Of a stretch of 64,000 nucleotides of DNA, positions 1-9,705 are shown piece by piece. The position numbers were made by a program, and so were the translations under genes. The stretch comes from Chloroflexota bacterium (GTDB lineage: Bacteria; Chloroflexota; Anaerolineae; Aggregatilineales; Phototrophicaceae): NCBI GenBank assembly GCA_011523735.1, contig WTGB01000165.1:62001-126000 (forward strand). The letters are read 5' to 3'. The notes beneath the pieces are model-generated. The model worked only from the letters and a program-made list of their open reading frames with translations. It was not told the DNA's origin and searched no databases. Numbering within the stretch: position 1 is the stretch's first letter; each line of letters starts with the position of its first letter.

Positions 1-1
1 C

Positions 2-2743
2 TCGAACGACTATATCGAAAGCGTTTGGTGGATCCTAAAGCAGTTCTGGAATAAGGGCTTGCTTTACCGTGGCTACAAGGTCGTGCCTTACAGTCCCTCG
101 TCGGGTACGCCACTTAGCAGTCACGAGGTGGCGCAAGGCTACAAGACAATCGTCGACCCCAGCATTTATGTACGCTTTCCGGTGCAGGGCAAGCCGGGTG
201 TGTATTTTCTGGCGTGGACGACTACACCTTGGACGCTGCCAGCCAATGCCGCGCTAGCGGTTGGCGAAGACGTCAGCTATGTCCAGGTCAAGGGACCTTC
301 AATGGACGGTGAAGGCGTCGAGCAACTTATCCTCGCGGAAGCCCTGATGGACAAGGTGTTGTCCGAGCCGGAAGCATATAAGGTCGTTAACCGCCTGAAG
401 GGTAGGGAGCTTGTAGGTTGGCGGTATAAGCCACTTTACACCTTTCTTCCGGTTGAGCAGGATTATGCCTACGTTGTGGCGGCGGACTACGTCAGCGTAC
501 AAGACGGCACGGGCATTGTGCATACAGCGCCGGCTTATGGCGTTGACGATCTGGCGACCGGGCGCAAGCACGATTTGCCTGTTTTGATCACGGTTGATGA
601 GACAGGCTGCTTTGTCGATGCGGTTTCGAACTTTCGTGGCATGTGGTTCAAGGATGCGGACAGGCACATCATCAACGACCTGATCGAACGGGGCTTGATG
701 TATCGTCACGAAAAGTATGAACATACTTATCCCCATAACTGGCGTGATGGCTCGCCCTTGATGTACTTTGCGCGGGAAACCTGGTTCATCGACACGTTGA
801 AATATAAACAACAGATGATCGACCTCAACAAGACGATCAAATGGGTGCCCGAGCACGTTCGGGATGGTCGCTTCGGCAATTGGCTCGAAGATCTCAAGGA
901 ATGGTCGCTTGGTCGGGAGCGTTATTGGGGAACGCCGCTGCCAGTTTGGGTAGACGACAAGACCGGTGAAATGATTTGCGTCGGCAGCGTCGAAGAATTG
1001 AGTGAGCTTTCCGGACGAGATCTCAGCGACCTGGATTTGCACCGTCCGTATGTCGATGAAGTGACGTTTGAGAACCCGAATGGCGAAGGCGGTACCATGC
1101 GCCGTGTGCCCGAGGTCATTGATGTCTGGTTCGATAGCGGCGCGATGCAGGTTGCGCAGTGGGCTTATCCTCACCAGAACCGTGACATCCTGGAGGAGCA
1201 ACATCCGGCGGACTATATTTGTGAAGCCGTTGATCAAACTCGCGGCTGGTTTTACAGTTTGCATGCGATCGCGGCTATGCTCTTCGAGACGGTCGCCTTT
1301 GAGAATGTGATTTGTCTCGGGCATATTCTCGACGAGCAGGGCCAGAAAATGTCAAAGAGCAAAGGCAATGCCATTGATCCCTGGCTGGTCCTGGAGCAAT
1401 ACGGCGCCGATGCCTTCCGCTGGTACATGTATACATCGGGTCCCGCAGGAGATTCGCGACGCTTCTCGCTGAATGCGGTCGGCGACGTCATCAAGAAATT
1501 CTGGTCAACGCTGTGGAATACCTATAGTTTCTTCGTAACCTACGCCAATATCGATAGCTGGACGCCCCAATCTGCTGCGCCAGCGCCGGCGGATAGAGAC
1601 TTGCTCGATCAGTGGCTGCTTGCGGAATTGCATTCTCTGATCAAGGATGTGACCGTCGCCTTTGAAGATTATGACGCGGTCAATGCGACGCGTCCTATCG
1701 AAGATTTTGTCGAGCGTCTGAGTAATTGGTACGTGCGACTGAGTCGGGACCGCTTTTGGAAAAGCGAGATCGACGACAACAAACTATCGGCTTATGCGAC
1801 ACTGTACGAAACCTTGACGACATTGGCGAAACTCCTGGCGCCAACGATGCCGTTCTTGAGCGAGGCGCTGTATCGCAATCTGGTCACTGAACAGGACAGT
1901 TCACAAGCCGAAAGCGTACATCTTTCGCAGTGGCCGGCGGTCGATGATTCACTGTTGGATACAGAACTAATCGCTGAAATGGCGCTGATCCGGCGGCTAG
2001 TTAGCTTGGGGCTGTCGGCAAGGAATGCAGCTCAAATTGGTGTACGACAGCCGCTGGCCGGCGCGCAATTTGCCTTGCGTGATGTATCAGAGTCATCCAT
2101 CGTCGAGCGCTATGCAGAGTTGATAAAAAGCGAGTTGAATCTCAAAAGCGTCAGCGTAATGGGCGCGGACGAAGCAAGCGCTTTTGAAAGCACGACAATC
2201 TACAGCTTGAATCCATTGCCGCGCTTTTTGGGCAAGAAATATGGAAAGGACTTCAAGGCGATTCAAGCAGCCCTGCGCGATGGCGAGCAGGACTTTGTGC
2301 GTCCTTTTGCCGAGCGCTTATTGGCCGGTGATAGCATCACACTGGAGCTGAACGGCTCCAGCTTCGAGATTCTCAACGAGGAATGCGAGGTCAAGGTCAG
2401 TGTAGAGACGCCGGAAGGCGCCGTCGAAGACAACGGATACGTTGTAGTTCTGAATTTGCATTTGACCTCGGACCTGGTCGAAGAAGGGCTCGCGCGGGAG
2501 CTGATTCGTCGGATTCAGAACCTGCGTAAGAAGGCGGACTTCGCCTTGGACGACCGCATAGAGATCGTCTACTGCGACGCGTCAAATACTGTGGACGCGG
2601 TCATGCAACTCTTCAGCGGATATATCAGCGAGGAAACCTTGGCTGACGGCCTCGAGCCCGGCGATCTAACGGAAGAATTCGTCAGCGAGGAATTAAACCT
2701 GAAGGGCGAATCATTGCGAGTTGGCGTAAAGCGCGTTAGTTAG
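2..2743 (+). CDS. ileS: Isoleucyl-tRNA synthetase, 5'-truncated by window edge
   Basis: This cytoplasmic class Ia synthetase charges tRNA-Ile with isoleucine. The reading frame is open from base 2 (SNDYIESVWWILKQFW), so the ORF-track start at 59 is only an internal TTG. The N-terminal HIGH motif lies outside the window. KMSKS is visible as KMSKSKGN (around 1346-1370). The editing (CP1) domain, the 'DVWFDSG' segment and 'EAVDQTRGWFYSLH' are typical. The C-terminus carries 'ELIRRIQNLRKKADF' and ends without an obvious Cys4 zinc module, which resembles the eukaryote-like type 2 IleRS that tends to tolerate mupirocin; that subtype is my inference. A strong terminator follows the stop codon. Confidence 0.97.
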   Translation, partial: SNDYIESVWWILKQFWNKGLLYRGYKVVPYSPSSGTPLSSHEVAQGYKTIVDPSIYVRFPVQGKPGVYFLAWTTTPWTLPANAALAVGEDVSYVQVKGPSMDGEGVEQLILAEALMDKVLSEPEAYKVVNRLKGRELVGWRYKPLYTFLPVEQDYAYVVAADYVSVQDGTGIVHTAPAYGVDDLATGRKHDLPVLITVDETGCFVDAVSNFRGMWFKDADRHIINDLIERGLMYRHEKYEHTYPHNWRDGSPLMYFARETWFIDTLKYKQQMIDLNKTIKWVPEHVRDGRFGNWLEDLKEWSLGRERYWGTPLPVWVDDKTGEMICVGSVEELSELSGRDLSDLDLHRPYVDEVTFENPNGEGGTMRRVPEVIDVWFDSGAMQVAQWAYPHQNRDILEEQHPADYICEAVDQTRGWFYSLHAIAAMLFETVAFENVICLGHILDEQGQKMSKSKGNAIDPWLVLEQYGADAFRWYMYTSGPAGDSRRFSLNAVGDVIKKFWSTLWNTYSFFVTYANIDSWTPQSAAPAPADRDLLDQWLLAELHSLIKDVTVAFEDYDAVNATRPIEDFVERLSNWYVRLSRDRFWKSEIDDNKLSAYATLYETLTTLAKLLAPTMPFLSEALYRNLVTEQDSSQAESVHLSQWPAVDDSLLDTELIAEMALIRRLVSLGLSARNAAQIGVRQPLAGAQFALRDVSESSIVERYAELIKSELNLKSVSVMGADEASAFESTTIYSLNPLPRFLGKKYGKDFKAIQAALRDGEQDFVRPFAERLLAGDSITLELNGSSFEILNEECEVKVSVETPEGAVEDNGYVVVLNLHLTSDLVEEGLARELIRRIQNLRKKADFALDDRIEIVYCDASNTVDAVMQLFSGYISEETLADGLEPGDLTEEFVSEELNLKGESLRVGVKRVS

Positions 2744-2769
2744 CTTGTAGAAGTTCACCAAGAACTGTG

Positions 2770-2808
2770 ACAGGGCAAGATGCTAGGACACATTTGCCCT
2801 GTTTTTTT
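2770..2808 (+). terminator. Rho-independent terminator after ileS
   Basis: A perfect 9-bp inverted repeat (ACAGGGCAA / TTGCCCTGT) is followed at once by a run of T. It lies 27 bases after the ileS stop and points rightward. Confidence 0.88.
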
Positions 2809-2823
2809 GTATTGCACTTGCGC

Positions 2824-2829
2824 TATAAT
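2824..2829 (+). promoter_or_regulatory. Candidate -10 box (TATAAT) upstream of first pucR-like gene
   Basis: A perfect TATAAT lies just after the ileS terminator and about 100 bases before the regulator start. No good -35 hexamer is visible at normal spacing, so the site may need an activator or be fortuitous. Confidence 0.4.
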
Positions 2830-2915
2830 TGGTGATATCTTACAAATGTTATGCGGAATCTTGTATATTTCGCAGTACATGATGCCTTTTTGCGCCAGAA
2901 CTTCAGTTAGTTTCA

Positions 2916-2930
2916 GACTGGAATCTAGTC
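2916..2930. promoter_or_regulatory. Near-palindrome abutting the start codon of the PucR-like gene
   Basis: GACTGGAATCTAGTC is symmetric at 12 of 15 positions (GACTnGAnTCnAGTC) and touches the ATG at 2931. It occupies the place where a ribosome binding site would be, and no Shine-Dalgarno sequence is seen. It could be an autoregulatory operator; this is inference from position and symmetry only. Confidence 0.35.
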
Positions 2931-4586
2931 ATGTCAGATAAGAATGTAGCGTCTTTGCAGTCCTTGCTTCGTTACTGTTTGCCCTTGGGCGCGAGTATCG
3001 CGGCTGGCGATCCTGAAACTAAGGTCAATTGGTCGGTAACGATCCGAGCGCAACCACCGGTATTTCCCGACATCTATGGCGGTGAATTGGCGCTGGTTTC
3101 AATGGATGTTCTGCGCAGTTTTGACAGCCGGCTGACTCTGGCAAGCGTTCTGCGTCAACTGGCGGATTTCAATGTGCGCGCTGTATTAGCCACAGGTATG
3201 GTCAGCCAGGAAGCGGTCGATGCGGCAAACGAATGCGGGGTCGCCTTGCTTTCCGTGCCGGAAGAAGCGAGTCTAACCTCAATTGAGCGATCAGTGAACG
3301 CGCTGATTCTAAATCAATCTGCGCGTTTAACCGAACGCGCGATCGAGATACAGCGGCAGTTAACTCGGCTGGCCGCGGAAAACCGCGATCTCAACAGCCT
3401 CTTGCAGGTGATGTCCCGCTCAACCGGTAAACCGCTTGCAATTCACACTGAAGCGGGCATCTTGATAACCCAGATTATGCCTTACCTTGGTCGCCGGGCT
3501 TTGAATGGACATAGCCCTGCAATACTGACAGGCAGCGATAGGTTTAGAGAGTGGATCGCAAGTGAAGCGCCTTCAGCGGTGGGTGTAATCAGCGCTAGCC
3601 CACTGGGCTATACAATCGCTCTGAAAGTAGAGAAGCGCGTTGCGGGATATCTCTCCTTGATTGACGGCGACGACAGTCTGAATGAATTCGATCGACTGGT
3701 CTTGACCTATGGAGCCGATGTCTGCGCGATTGAAATGGCGAAGAACCGCGCGATTGCCTCGGCCGTCGAGCAGACACGTGGCGATTGGATTCAGATGTGG
3801 TTGAGTGGTACGCCCGCAGATGATGATCTCTTGCGGACGCGCGCACAGCAAGCTGGCTTTGAACCTGCGTCGCAATACGTTGTGGCGATATACAGAGCGA
3901 CTTCCGATGCTGGACAATCAATGCGCCTGGAATCGGTAATTTCATTAGTGCGCGACGATATCTCACGCCGAGGAATAAATGGCGCCGTCGGGCAGTATGT
4001 TGATGTAGTCGTAGCCCTGTATCCATTGGATGACGAAGACGGCAACGCCCTGGCGCGGGCGCGCTCATCCGTTGAAACAGTGCGGGCTCAGCTTGCCCAG
4101 CGTTCTCCGGATATGCTAGTAGCAGCGGGCATAAGCCGTCCCGCGACCGGGCTGTCTAGTCTGCGTGACGCTTATCGCGAGGCGAAAGATGCGGTGGGTA
4201 TTGCTTATGAGTTAAGCGATTGCGATTCAACAACTTATTATGGAGACCTGAAGTTGTATCAGTTGCTTCTAGCATTGAAAGAGCGCAACCTCGAGCATCT
4301 GCAGCGATTTTATGAGGATGCATTGGCTCCTCTAGTTGCGCACGACCGACGCAAGCAGAGTGACTTAATTCGTACTTTGAGCGGTTTCTTCGCCGCGAAC
4401 GGTAACTTGGCGAAGGCAGCGCAAGCGCTTGATGTGCATCGTAATACGCTCGTTTATAGGCTGGAGCGCATCGCGGATTTGACAAACCTGGACCTCGATG
4501 ATTCTGACAACCGGCTGATTCTGCACCTTGCGTTAAAGACGCAACGAGTCCTGGCGACTCTCCCGAGTGAAACAGCGCCAGTCTAG
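2931..4586 (+). CDS. PucR-family transcriptional regulator (paralog 1)
   Basis: The 551-aa protein has the PucR family layout. The N-terminal PucR domain spans about residues 8-130 ('RYCLPLGASIAAGDPETKV'). A degenerate GGDEF-like or GAF-like middle follows. The C-terminal HTH_30-type DNA-binding segment spans about 480-545 ('GNLAKAAQALDVHRNTLVYR'). Family members regulate purine, nitrogen or amino-acid catabolism. It converges on gltB and has a paralog on the other side of gltB with a nearly colinear C-terminus. That context suggests control of nitrogen assimilation, but the target and ligand cannot be read from sequence. No Shine-Dalgarno precedes the ATG. Confidence 0.88.
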   Translation: MSDKNVASLQSLLRYCLPLGASIAAGDPETKVNWSVTIRAQPPVFPDIYGGELALVSMDVLRSFDSRLTLASVLRQLADFNVRAVLATGMVSQEAVDAANECGVALLSVPEEASLTSIERSVNALILNQSARLTERAIEIQRQLTRLAAENRDLNSLLQVMSRSTGKPLAIHTEAGILITQIMPYLGRRALNGHSPAILTGSDRFREWIASEAPSAVGVISASPLGYTIALKVEKRVAGYLSLIDGDDSLNEFDRLVLTYGADVCAIEMAKNRAIASAVEQTRGDWIQMWLSGTPADDDLLRTRAQQAGFEPASQYVVAIYRATSDAGQSMRLESVISLVRDDISRRGINGAVGQYVDVVVALYPLDDEDGNALARARSSVETVRAQLAQRSPDMLVAAGISRPATGLSSLRDAYREAKDAVGIAYELSDCDSTTYYGDLKLYQLLLALKERNLEHLQRFYEDALAPLVAHDRRKQSDLIRTLSGFFAANGNLAKAAQALDVHRNTLVYRLERIADLTNLDLDDSDNRLILHLALKTQRVLATLPSETAPV

Positions 4587-4600
4587 ACTTATACGACGCA

Positions 4601-4637
4601 AAATAAAAAAGCTGCTGAGTTGTAGATCAGCAGCTTT
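4601..4637 (-). terminator. Terminator of gltB, partly bidirectional
   Basis: An 11-bp perfect stem (AAAGCTGCTGA / TCAGCAGCTTT) sits between the convergent pucR-like gene and gltB. On the minus strand it is followed by a T-rich tract (TTTTTTATTTT), so it best serves gltB. Rightward the U-run is only three bases. Confidence 0.85.
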
Positions 4638-4660
4638 CTGATCCAGGTCGGCGTCTAAGG

Positions 4661-7600
4661 TCAACTCTCGTTGACGATCTTATGAGCCGTTGGCGGCCCA
4701 ATCTTGACGAAATGATCACCCGGCCGCCGCAACAAGGCGTAAAGTGGCTCGGCCGCCTCCGATTGGTGGTTTTCTTCGAGTGTGCGAATGTACGCGTTTA
4801 GCAATTCACGCACATCGTCTTGTCCGTCCTCATCCAGTGGCTGGATTTCGACGACAGAACCGGAAGCAATGCGATTTCGAATACCGTCAAGCGTCAAACC
4901 CATCTCCGGCTGAACACGCTGGTAGACAACGCCGCCGGTCATGCCTGCGCACATCCAGGGACCAGGATCGCCCAAAACAACTGCGCGCCCGGAAGTCATG
5001 TATTCGAAAGCATAGCCTTTGAGGTTCGCCCGCGCTCCCAAGCCGCCCAGGCTGTCCTTGAGCGGTTCGCTGATCTCGCCGCCGAAGACGACGTCCGCGC
5101 CACTCATTCTGATACAGGCGCGAGTATCGGCATCGCCCTGCACGATAAAGAGCCCCCCTTGCGCGCCATAAGCGAAGCTTTTGCCCACCGAGCCATCAAG
5201 CCGGCGCCCATTGTGATTAAGACCCTTCAGGATGGCAACCTTGCTACCAGCGGCACATTTACCGACGCCGTCTTGTGCGCCTCCTTCCACGAGCACATTA
5301 ACCGGATCATCGATGAAGGCGGCAAGTCCATTGCCTGGGATCGCCGAATTACTAAAGCTTAGGTTGATGGCGCTGATCCGATTGGTCTGTGGCACCACTT
5401 TGCGCTTAATTGCTCCTGCAAGATGCGTACCCAAGGCGCGATCCATCGCCATAACTTGCTCATCATCGTACGTCAACTCGTATTCACCTCTGGCGACATA
5501 TTCTGTAACGATATCAGTGATTTGTTTGCTGACAGTGTTGCGTGGGCGCGTAACACGTCGTCCACCAGGTTGCGCCGGTGTCTTTTGTGCGCCGGGGACG
5601 GGTTTCAGCAGGTGGCTCAGGTCTATCCGGTCATGGTGCGAACGCTGGAAAAGGAGATCGGCACGGCCAACGATTTCCTGCAAGTTGTTGATGCCCATCT
5701 TTGCCAGCCACTTGCGAATGTCATCTGCGAGCGCGTCGAACATGTGTACGATGCTGTGCGGAGATCCGCGTTCCTCGAAGGGACGGAATGCTTTGAAATT
5801 GCGCTTGTCTGCCTCTTCCTTGGTTTTGACATGCGTCGTGATGCCAACGTGGCAAGTGCCATCCTGGCAGCCGCGGCAAATCGTACAACCCAAAGCGACC
5901 ATCGCGAGCGTCGCGAAGCCTACGCGATTTGCCCCCATACATACCATCTTGATCACATCGCGGCCGCTCTTCATACCGCCATCGACCCAAATCTCCACAT
6001 CGTCACGCAAGCCACTTTCGATCAGGTGGCGATGCGCGAGCCAGACCCCTATTTCGGCCGGCAAACCCACGTGGCGCAAGGCATGCGCGCGCGCCGCGCC
6101 AGTACCGCCTGTGTAACCCGTGATGGTGACGATATCGGCGCCCGCCTTCGCCACGCCAACGGCAATGATGCCGATGCCCGGTACGACCGGCAGTTTAACC
6201 GAGACCTTGGCATGCGGATTGGCTGTCTTAAGCTCATCGATCAGCTGGGCCAGGTCCTCAATTGAATAGAGATCGTGATTGTTGCTTGGCGAGATCAAGC
6301 CAACGCCCGGCGTAGTACTGCGGACGGCTGCAATCTGCTCTGTCACTTTGTAGCCGGGAAGATGCCCGCCTTCGCCCGGCTTCGCGCCTTGGCCGATCTT
6401 GATCTCGATATAATCAGCGGCGTTCAGAAATGCGATATTCACGCCAAAGCGGCCGGATGCGACTTGCTGTCCACGGTTGCGAGGGTGCCGGCCTAGAAGA
6501 TCGTGAATCTCGCCACCTTCGCCGTTCATACAGATAATGTTGAGCAGATGCGCCGCTTCAGCATAAGAGCGATATGCCAACTCACCTTGAGAGCCAAAGG
6601 ACATAGCGCTGATAAGTACGGGCATATCGTAGCCCTTGATACTGATGTCGACTTCTTCAGCCTGGATAGGTGTATCACATTCTTTCAAGCCAAGGATGTG
6701 GCGCAGCGAGACCGGCATCTTCTCTTCCAGTCCGAGCAAGGTTTCGGTGTATGCGTCGAACTGCATTTCCCCATGCGCGACCGCTTCGGCCTTCTTCCAC
6801 ATCTTCGGATAAAAGCGTTCCGGATTTTTCAGGCGAGCCCGCACTTCACCGCGGAATTCTTGGGCTCGCTCTTGTGCGTCCTCGTATACGGATGTCCAGG
6901 TTAGGCCACGTCCTGTTGAGCCAAAATAATTTGGTGTACCAAGCAAATTCGCGATGTTCCGCGACAAGCCGATGGAACTGAAACTATGGCCATAGCCGCG
7001 CAATTCGTGACAGCCGATTGTCGATGTGATTTTCTGCAAGCCGGCGTGTATCGCCGTCAAGGTGTTGCCAAGGGCAGTTTCCACATGAGCGGCGTCCAGC
7101 GGCTTCCTGCTGCCGCGTGGCGCTGTGCCCAAGCCAACCGCGTACATCGCATAAGGCACGATGGCATTAGCGCCAAGACTAAGGCAGATAGCCAAGTCGT
7201 GCAGGTCGCGCAGTGCGCCCGAGCGGACAACGATACCGGTGCGGCGGCGTAGGTTCGGTGTCGTGTCCGATTGGCGCAAGGCTTTGTCGACCGCAGCAAC
7301 GGCGAGTAGCGGATCAATGTACAGTTCGTCGCCTGTCGCAATGCTGCTGTCATCCAGAATGATACATTGCGTCCCGTTAGTGACTGCTTCAACTGCCCGT
7401 TTCTGCAAAGCTTCCACCGCCAGATCGACAGTCGTATCCATTGGACAGCCCATAGAAAAGAAGGCGATCTTGTCAGCAAAGACATTAGCCAAGTCTTCAA
7501 GCGCCATGCTGCCATGTTTTGTGGCAAGATCTCGGATCGTTTCCATGCCCTCAAATTCGGGGATTGCATCCAGAAGCAATGGAATCTGGAGCCGGATCAG

Positions 7601-9367
7601 CGTGGCGCTTTGTTCACGCCCAGCAGCGATCTCGGGGCGGCAGCCGATCAAGACTTGCGACGAGAATTGCGCTTGTTCCCGCTCACGATCGATAGAGGGA
7701 TTGGTGACCACTGCGATGGTCTCTTTGAAGTAATCAGCAAGATTCGTGCGCGTGTTGCTCAACGCGGCAAGCGGACCATCCCAGCCGAGAGATCCCATCT
7801 GTTCTTTGCCATTCTGCGATAAGCTGGAAACGATCTCCACATGATAACGTTCCCAGCCGAAGCCTGACATGACCGCGGCGTTGACTTTGACGGGTGAATC
7901 GGACCAAGGTAGCTTCGTCGCAGTCTTCAATGGTTCTGGCGCATGCTCGAGCACGGCGACAGACGACGGCTGCGTCTGAACTTGCTGGTGGCCTCCATTG
8001 CCGCCAGGATGCATTGGGAATCTGTTGGATGGTGCAGAGCTGGCTTGTGTAGCGTCGGCGAGCCAAATTCCGGCGGAAGCTGGAGTGTAGGGTTTACGAT
8101 CGCGGTATTTGCTATAGACGTATTGCTGGATCGCCGGGTAGTCCAGCACCTCGATGGGCTGCCCGGTGTTGATCGTCATCGCGATTTTCTCTCCAGGCGC
8201 CATCGGTTTAGGGCTGACTGACATGGAATCCAGCGCATAGACCCCGCGTTCCGATGTGATGAAGTATTCCTTTTCTGTCTCGCCAAACCAGAGAGGGCGC
8301 AGCCCCAAGGCGTCGACGCTGAACACCGTTTGGTTCCCGAGACGCGCTACAACGGCGGCGGGTCCCTGAGCAAAGGGACCGAAGGACTGCCGAAACTCGG
8401 TATACATCTCGTGAATCTCTGGAGCATTCTGCATCAAATCGTGTTCGAAAGGCGGGAAGATATGTTCCAGCGCTTCGATAAGATCCAAGCCATAGCGCAT
8501 ACACAGAGCGTAAATCGTGCGGTCAACGTCTTGCGAATCGGAACCGCTATCGATCATCGGAATATCAAGCATTTCCGATTCCAGCCGGAAACGAGAAATC
8601 GTATTAAACTCGCCGTTGTGGCCGATCAAGTTGAAGGGCTGCGCGCGCTCAAATATGGGATTGGTGTTTGTGCTGTAACGCGCATGCCCCATTGTGATCG
8701 AAGAGGCATAGTCGGGGTCGCGCAATTCCGGATAATAGCGGCGCAGTATTTCGATAGTGCCTTGTACCTTGTACACGACGCTGTGAGCTGAGAATGACGG
8801 AAAATGAACTTCCAACTCGCGCTCCAACTGAACCTGTAGTTCAAAGAGCGTTCGGTCCAGGTCATCCGATGAGACCTGTCCGTTGATACCGGCAATCTGC
8901 CAAAATACAGGCTCGTTTTTCTCTGCATTCGGTCCCAGTATTTGCCGGTTTACTTTGCCCGCGCGGTCGATCAGAATATGCAGCCCGGCCTCACTGATTT
9001 GACGGCAAATCTGATCAACAACATATTGCGCCCGTGTACGGTCGTGCGCTGGTATCATGACGTGCGCGACCCAGAAGTTGCGGTCGGTCGCGAGCGAAGA
9101 GCGCAAGCCGGCCTCTGCCAGCCATTTCGTCCAAAGTTGACGCGGAATATCGGTCAGGACACCAACGCCATCGCCCTCGCCGTTGATATAGCCGGTTCGG
9201 TGCCCCATACGAGTAAGCGCTTCAATCGTGCGTTTGACGTTCCCGTGGGTGGATTGACCGCCTTTGCGCACAGAACAGATTAGAGCACAGGCGTCACGAT
9301 GCTCGCGATCAATGGGATGAAGGTCGGCAAAGGGATCGTTGAGGGAAGGACTAGGCAGTGCGGTCAT
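4661..9367 (-). CDS. gltB: Glutamate synthase large subunit
   Basis: This 1568-aa enzyme transfers the glutamine amide to 2-oxoglutarate to make glutamate. A 26-residue propeptide precedes the presumed catalytic Cys27 (RDACALIC). The class II amidotransferase domain runs to about 430 and contains 'NLIGHNGEFNTI'. A low-complexity Ser/Pro/Gln linker follows (about 440-490), then the central domain, then the FMN-binding TIM barrel (about 850-1220) with 'TITGYTGGTGAARAHAL'. The 3Fe-4S cysteines are in CTICRGCQDGTC (C-x5-C-x4-C plus one extra Cys). The GXGXG helix follows (about 1290-1500). The N-terminus 'SVRKGGQSTHGNVKRTIEAL' is unusual for GltB. No gltD lies beside it, so the reductant partner is elsewhere or is ferredoxin. 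The start is supported by a GAGGATGAG ribosome site. Confidence 0.93.
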   Translation of the reverse strand: MTALPSPSLNDPFADLHPIDREHRDACALICSVRKGGQSTHGNVKRTIEALTRMGHRTGYINGEGDGVGVLTDIPRQLWTKWLAEAGLRSSLATDRNFWVAHVMIPAHDRTRAQYVVDQICRQISEAGLHILIDRAGKVNRQILGPNAEKNEPVFWQIAGINGQVSSDDLDRTLFELQVQLERELEVHFPSFSAHSVVYKVQGTIEILRRYYPELRDPDYASSITMGHARYSTNTNPIFERAQPFNLIGHNGEFNTISRFRLESEMLDIPMIDSGSDSQDVDRTIYALCMRYGLDLIEALEHIFPPFEHDLMQNAPEIHEMYTEFRQSFGPFAQGPAAVVARLGNQTVFSVDALGLRPLWFGETEKEYFITSERGVYALDSMSVSPKPMAPGEKIAMTINTGQPIEVLDYPAIQQYVYSKYRDRKPYTPASAGIWLADATQASSAPSNRFPMHPGGNGGHQQVQTQPSSVAVLEHAPEPLKTATKLPWSDSPVKVNAAVMSGFGWERYHVEIVSSLSQNGKEQMGSLGWDGPLAALSNTRTNLADYFKETIAVVTNPSIDREREQAQFSSQVLIGCRPEIAAGREQSATLIRLQIPLLLDAIPEFEGMETIRDLATKHGSMALEDLANVFADKIAFFSMGCPMDTTVDLAVEALQKRAVEAVTNGTQCIILDDSSIATGDELYIDPLLAVAAVDKALRQSDTTPNLRRRTGIVVRSGALRDLHDLAICLSLGANAIVPYAMYAVGLGTAPRGSRKPLDAAHVETALGNTLTAIHAGLQKITSTIGCHELRGYGHSFSSIGLSRNIANLLGTPNYFGSTGRGLTWTSVYEDAQERAQEFRGEVRARLKNPERFYPKMWKKAEAVAHGEMQFDAYTETLLGLEEKMPVSLRHILGLKECDTPIQAEEVDISIKGYDMPVLISAMSFGSQGELAYRSYAEAAHLLNIICMNGEGGEIHDLLGRHPRNRGQQVASGRFGVNIAFLNAADYIEIKIGQGAKPGEGGHLPGYKVTEQIAAVRSTTPGVGLISPSNNHDLYSIEDLAQLIDELKTANPHAKVSVKLPVVPGIGIIAVGVAKAGADIVTITGYTGGTGAARAHALRHVGLPAEIGVWLAHRHLIESGLRDDVEIWVDGGMKSGRDVIKMVCMGANRVGFATLAMVALGCTICRGCQDGTCHVGITTHVKTKEEADKRNFKAFRPFEERGSPHSIVHMFDALADDIRKWLAKMGINNLQEIVGRADLLFQRSHHDRIDLSHLLKPVPGAQKTPAQPGGRRVTRPRNTVSKQITDIVTEYVARGEYELTYDDEQVMAMDRALGTHLAGAIKRKVVPQTNRISAINLSFSNSAIPGNGLAAFIDDPVNVLVEGGAQDGVGKCAAGSKVAILKGLNHNGRRLDGSVGKSFAYGAQGGLFIVQGDADTRACIRMSGADVVFGGEISEPLKDSLGGLGARANLKGYAFEYMTSGRAVVLGDPGPWMCAGMTGGVVYQRVQPEMGLTLDGIRNRIASGSVVEIQPLDEDGQDDVRELLNAYIRTLEENHQSEAAEPLYALLRRPGDHFVKIGPPTAHKIVNES

Positions 9368-9705
9368 ATCTCATCCTCTTTCGAAAGTCACGGTCCCAGC
9401 AATAAATCAATATTTCATTCGCAGCTTGATAACATTTGCCCAACACCTAGATGAGGTTTGATTCACATCTTGATATCCAATACATGCAGATCATTGATTC
9501 ACACAACTTAATAATACATCAAATGCTACAGGTATTCTACCAGGGGCGGAAGTCGCCTCCATTGCCAGAAGTCATGGATAATACTTGTATACATTTGGGC
9601 AATTTGTACAAGATACAATGTACAATCATTATTGCATGTCAACATCCGCCGGTTTCACATTGTTCAGAGCCTCGCCGATTGTAGCACGCTGTGCTAGATC
9701 GCAGG
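9368..9705. other. Intergenic leader/promoter region of gltB
   Basis: This 338-base AT-rich gap between the second PucR-like gene and gltB holds no credible gene. The 77-aa ORF on the plus strand (9451-9684) has no family resemblance and no ribosome site. It contains a cluster of TTGTA-type repeats (see separate entry) and a small TAGCAC/GTGCTA hairpin near 9681-9695 without a T-run. Confidence 0.6.
9604..9625. promoter_or_regulatory. Inverted repeat TTGTACA-N8-TGTACAA, candidate operator
   Basis: Perfect 7-bp arms are separated by AGATACAA, and the left arm itself lies in the palindrome TTGTACAA. A related TTGTATACA lies just upstream. The position, upstream of gltB and downstream of a PucR-like regulator, makes it a plausible binding site for one of the two regulators. 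Binding is inferred. Confidence 0.4.

Noticed and set aside
299-1324. 341-aa minus-strand ORF inside ileS
   Set aside because: The ileS frame is unmistakably coding. This is its mirror frame and has no family features.
5232-6265. Long plus-strand ORFs (294 and 280 aa) inside gltB
   Set aside because: They are antisense to conserved GltB FMN-domain sequence and overlap one another in different frames.
9451-9684. 77-aa plus ORF in the gltB upstream region
   Set aside because: It is antisense to the expected gltB leader, without ribosome site or family resemblance.
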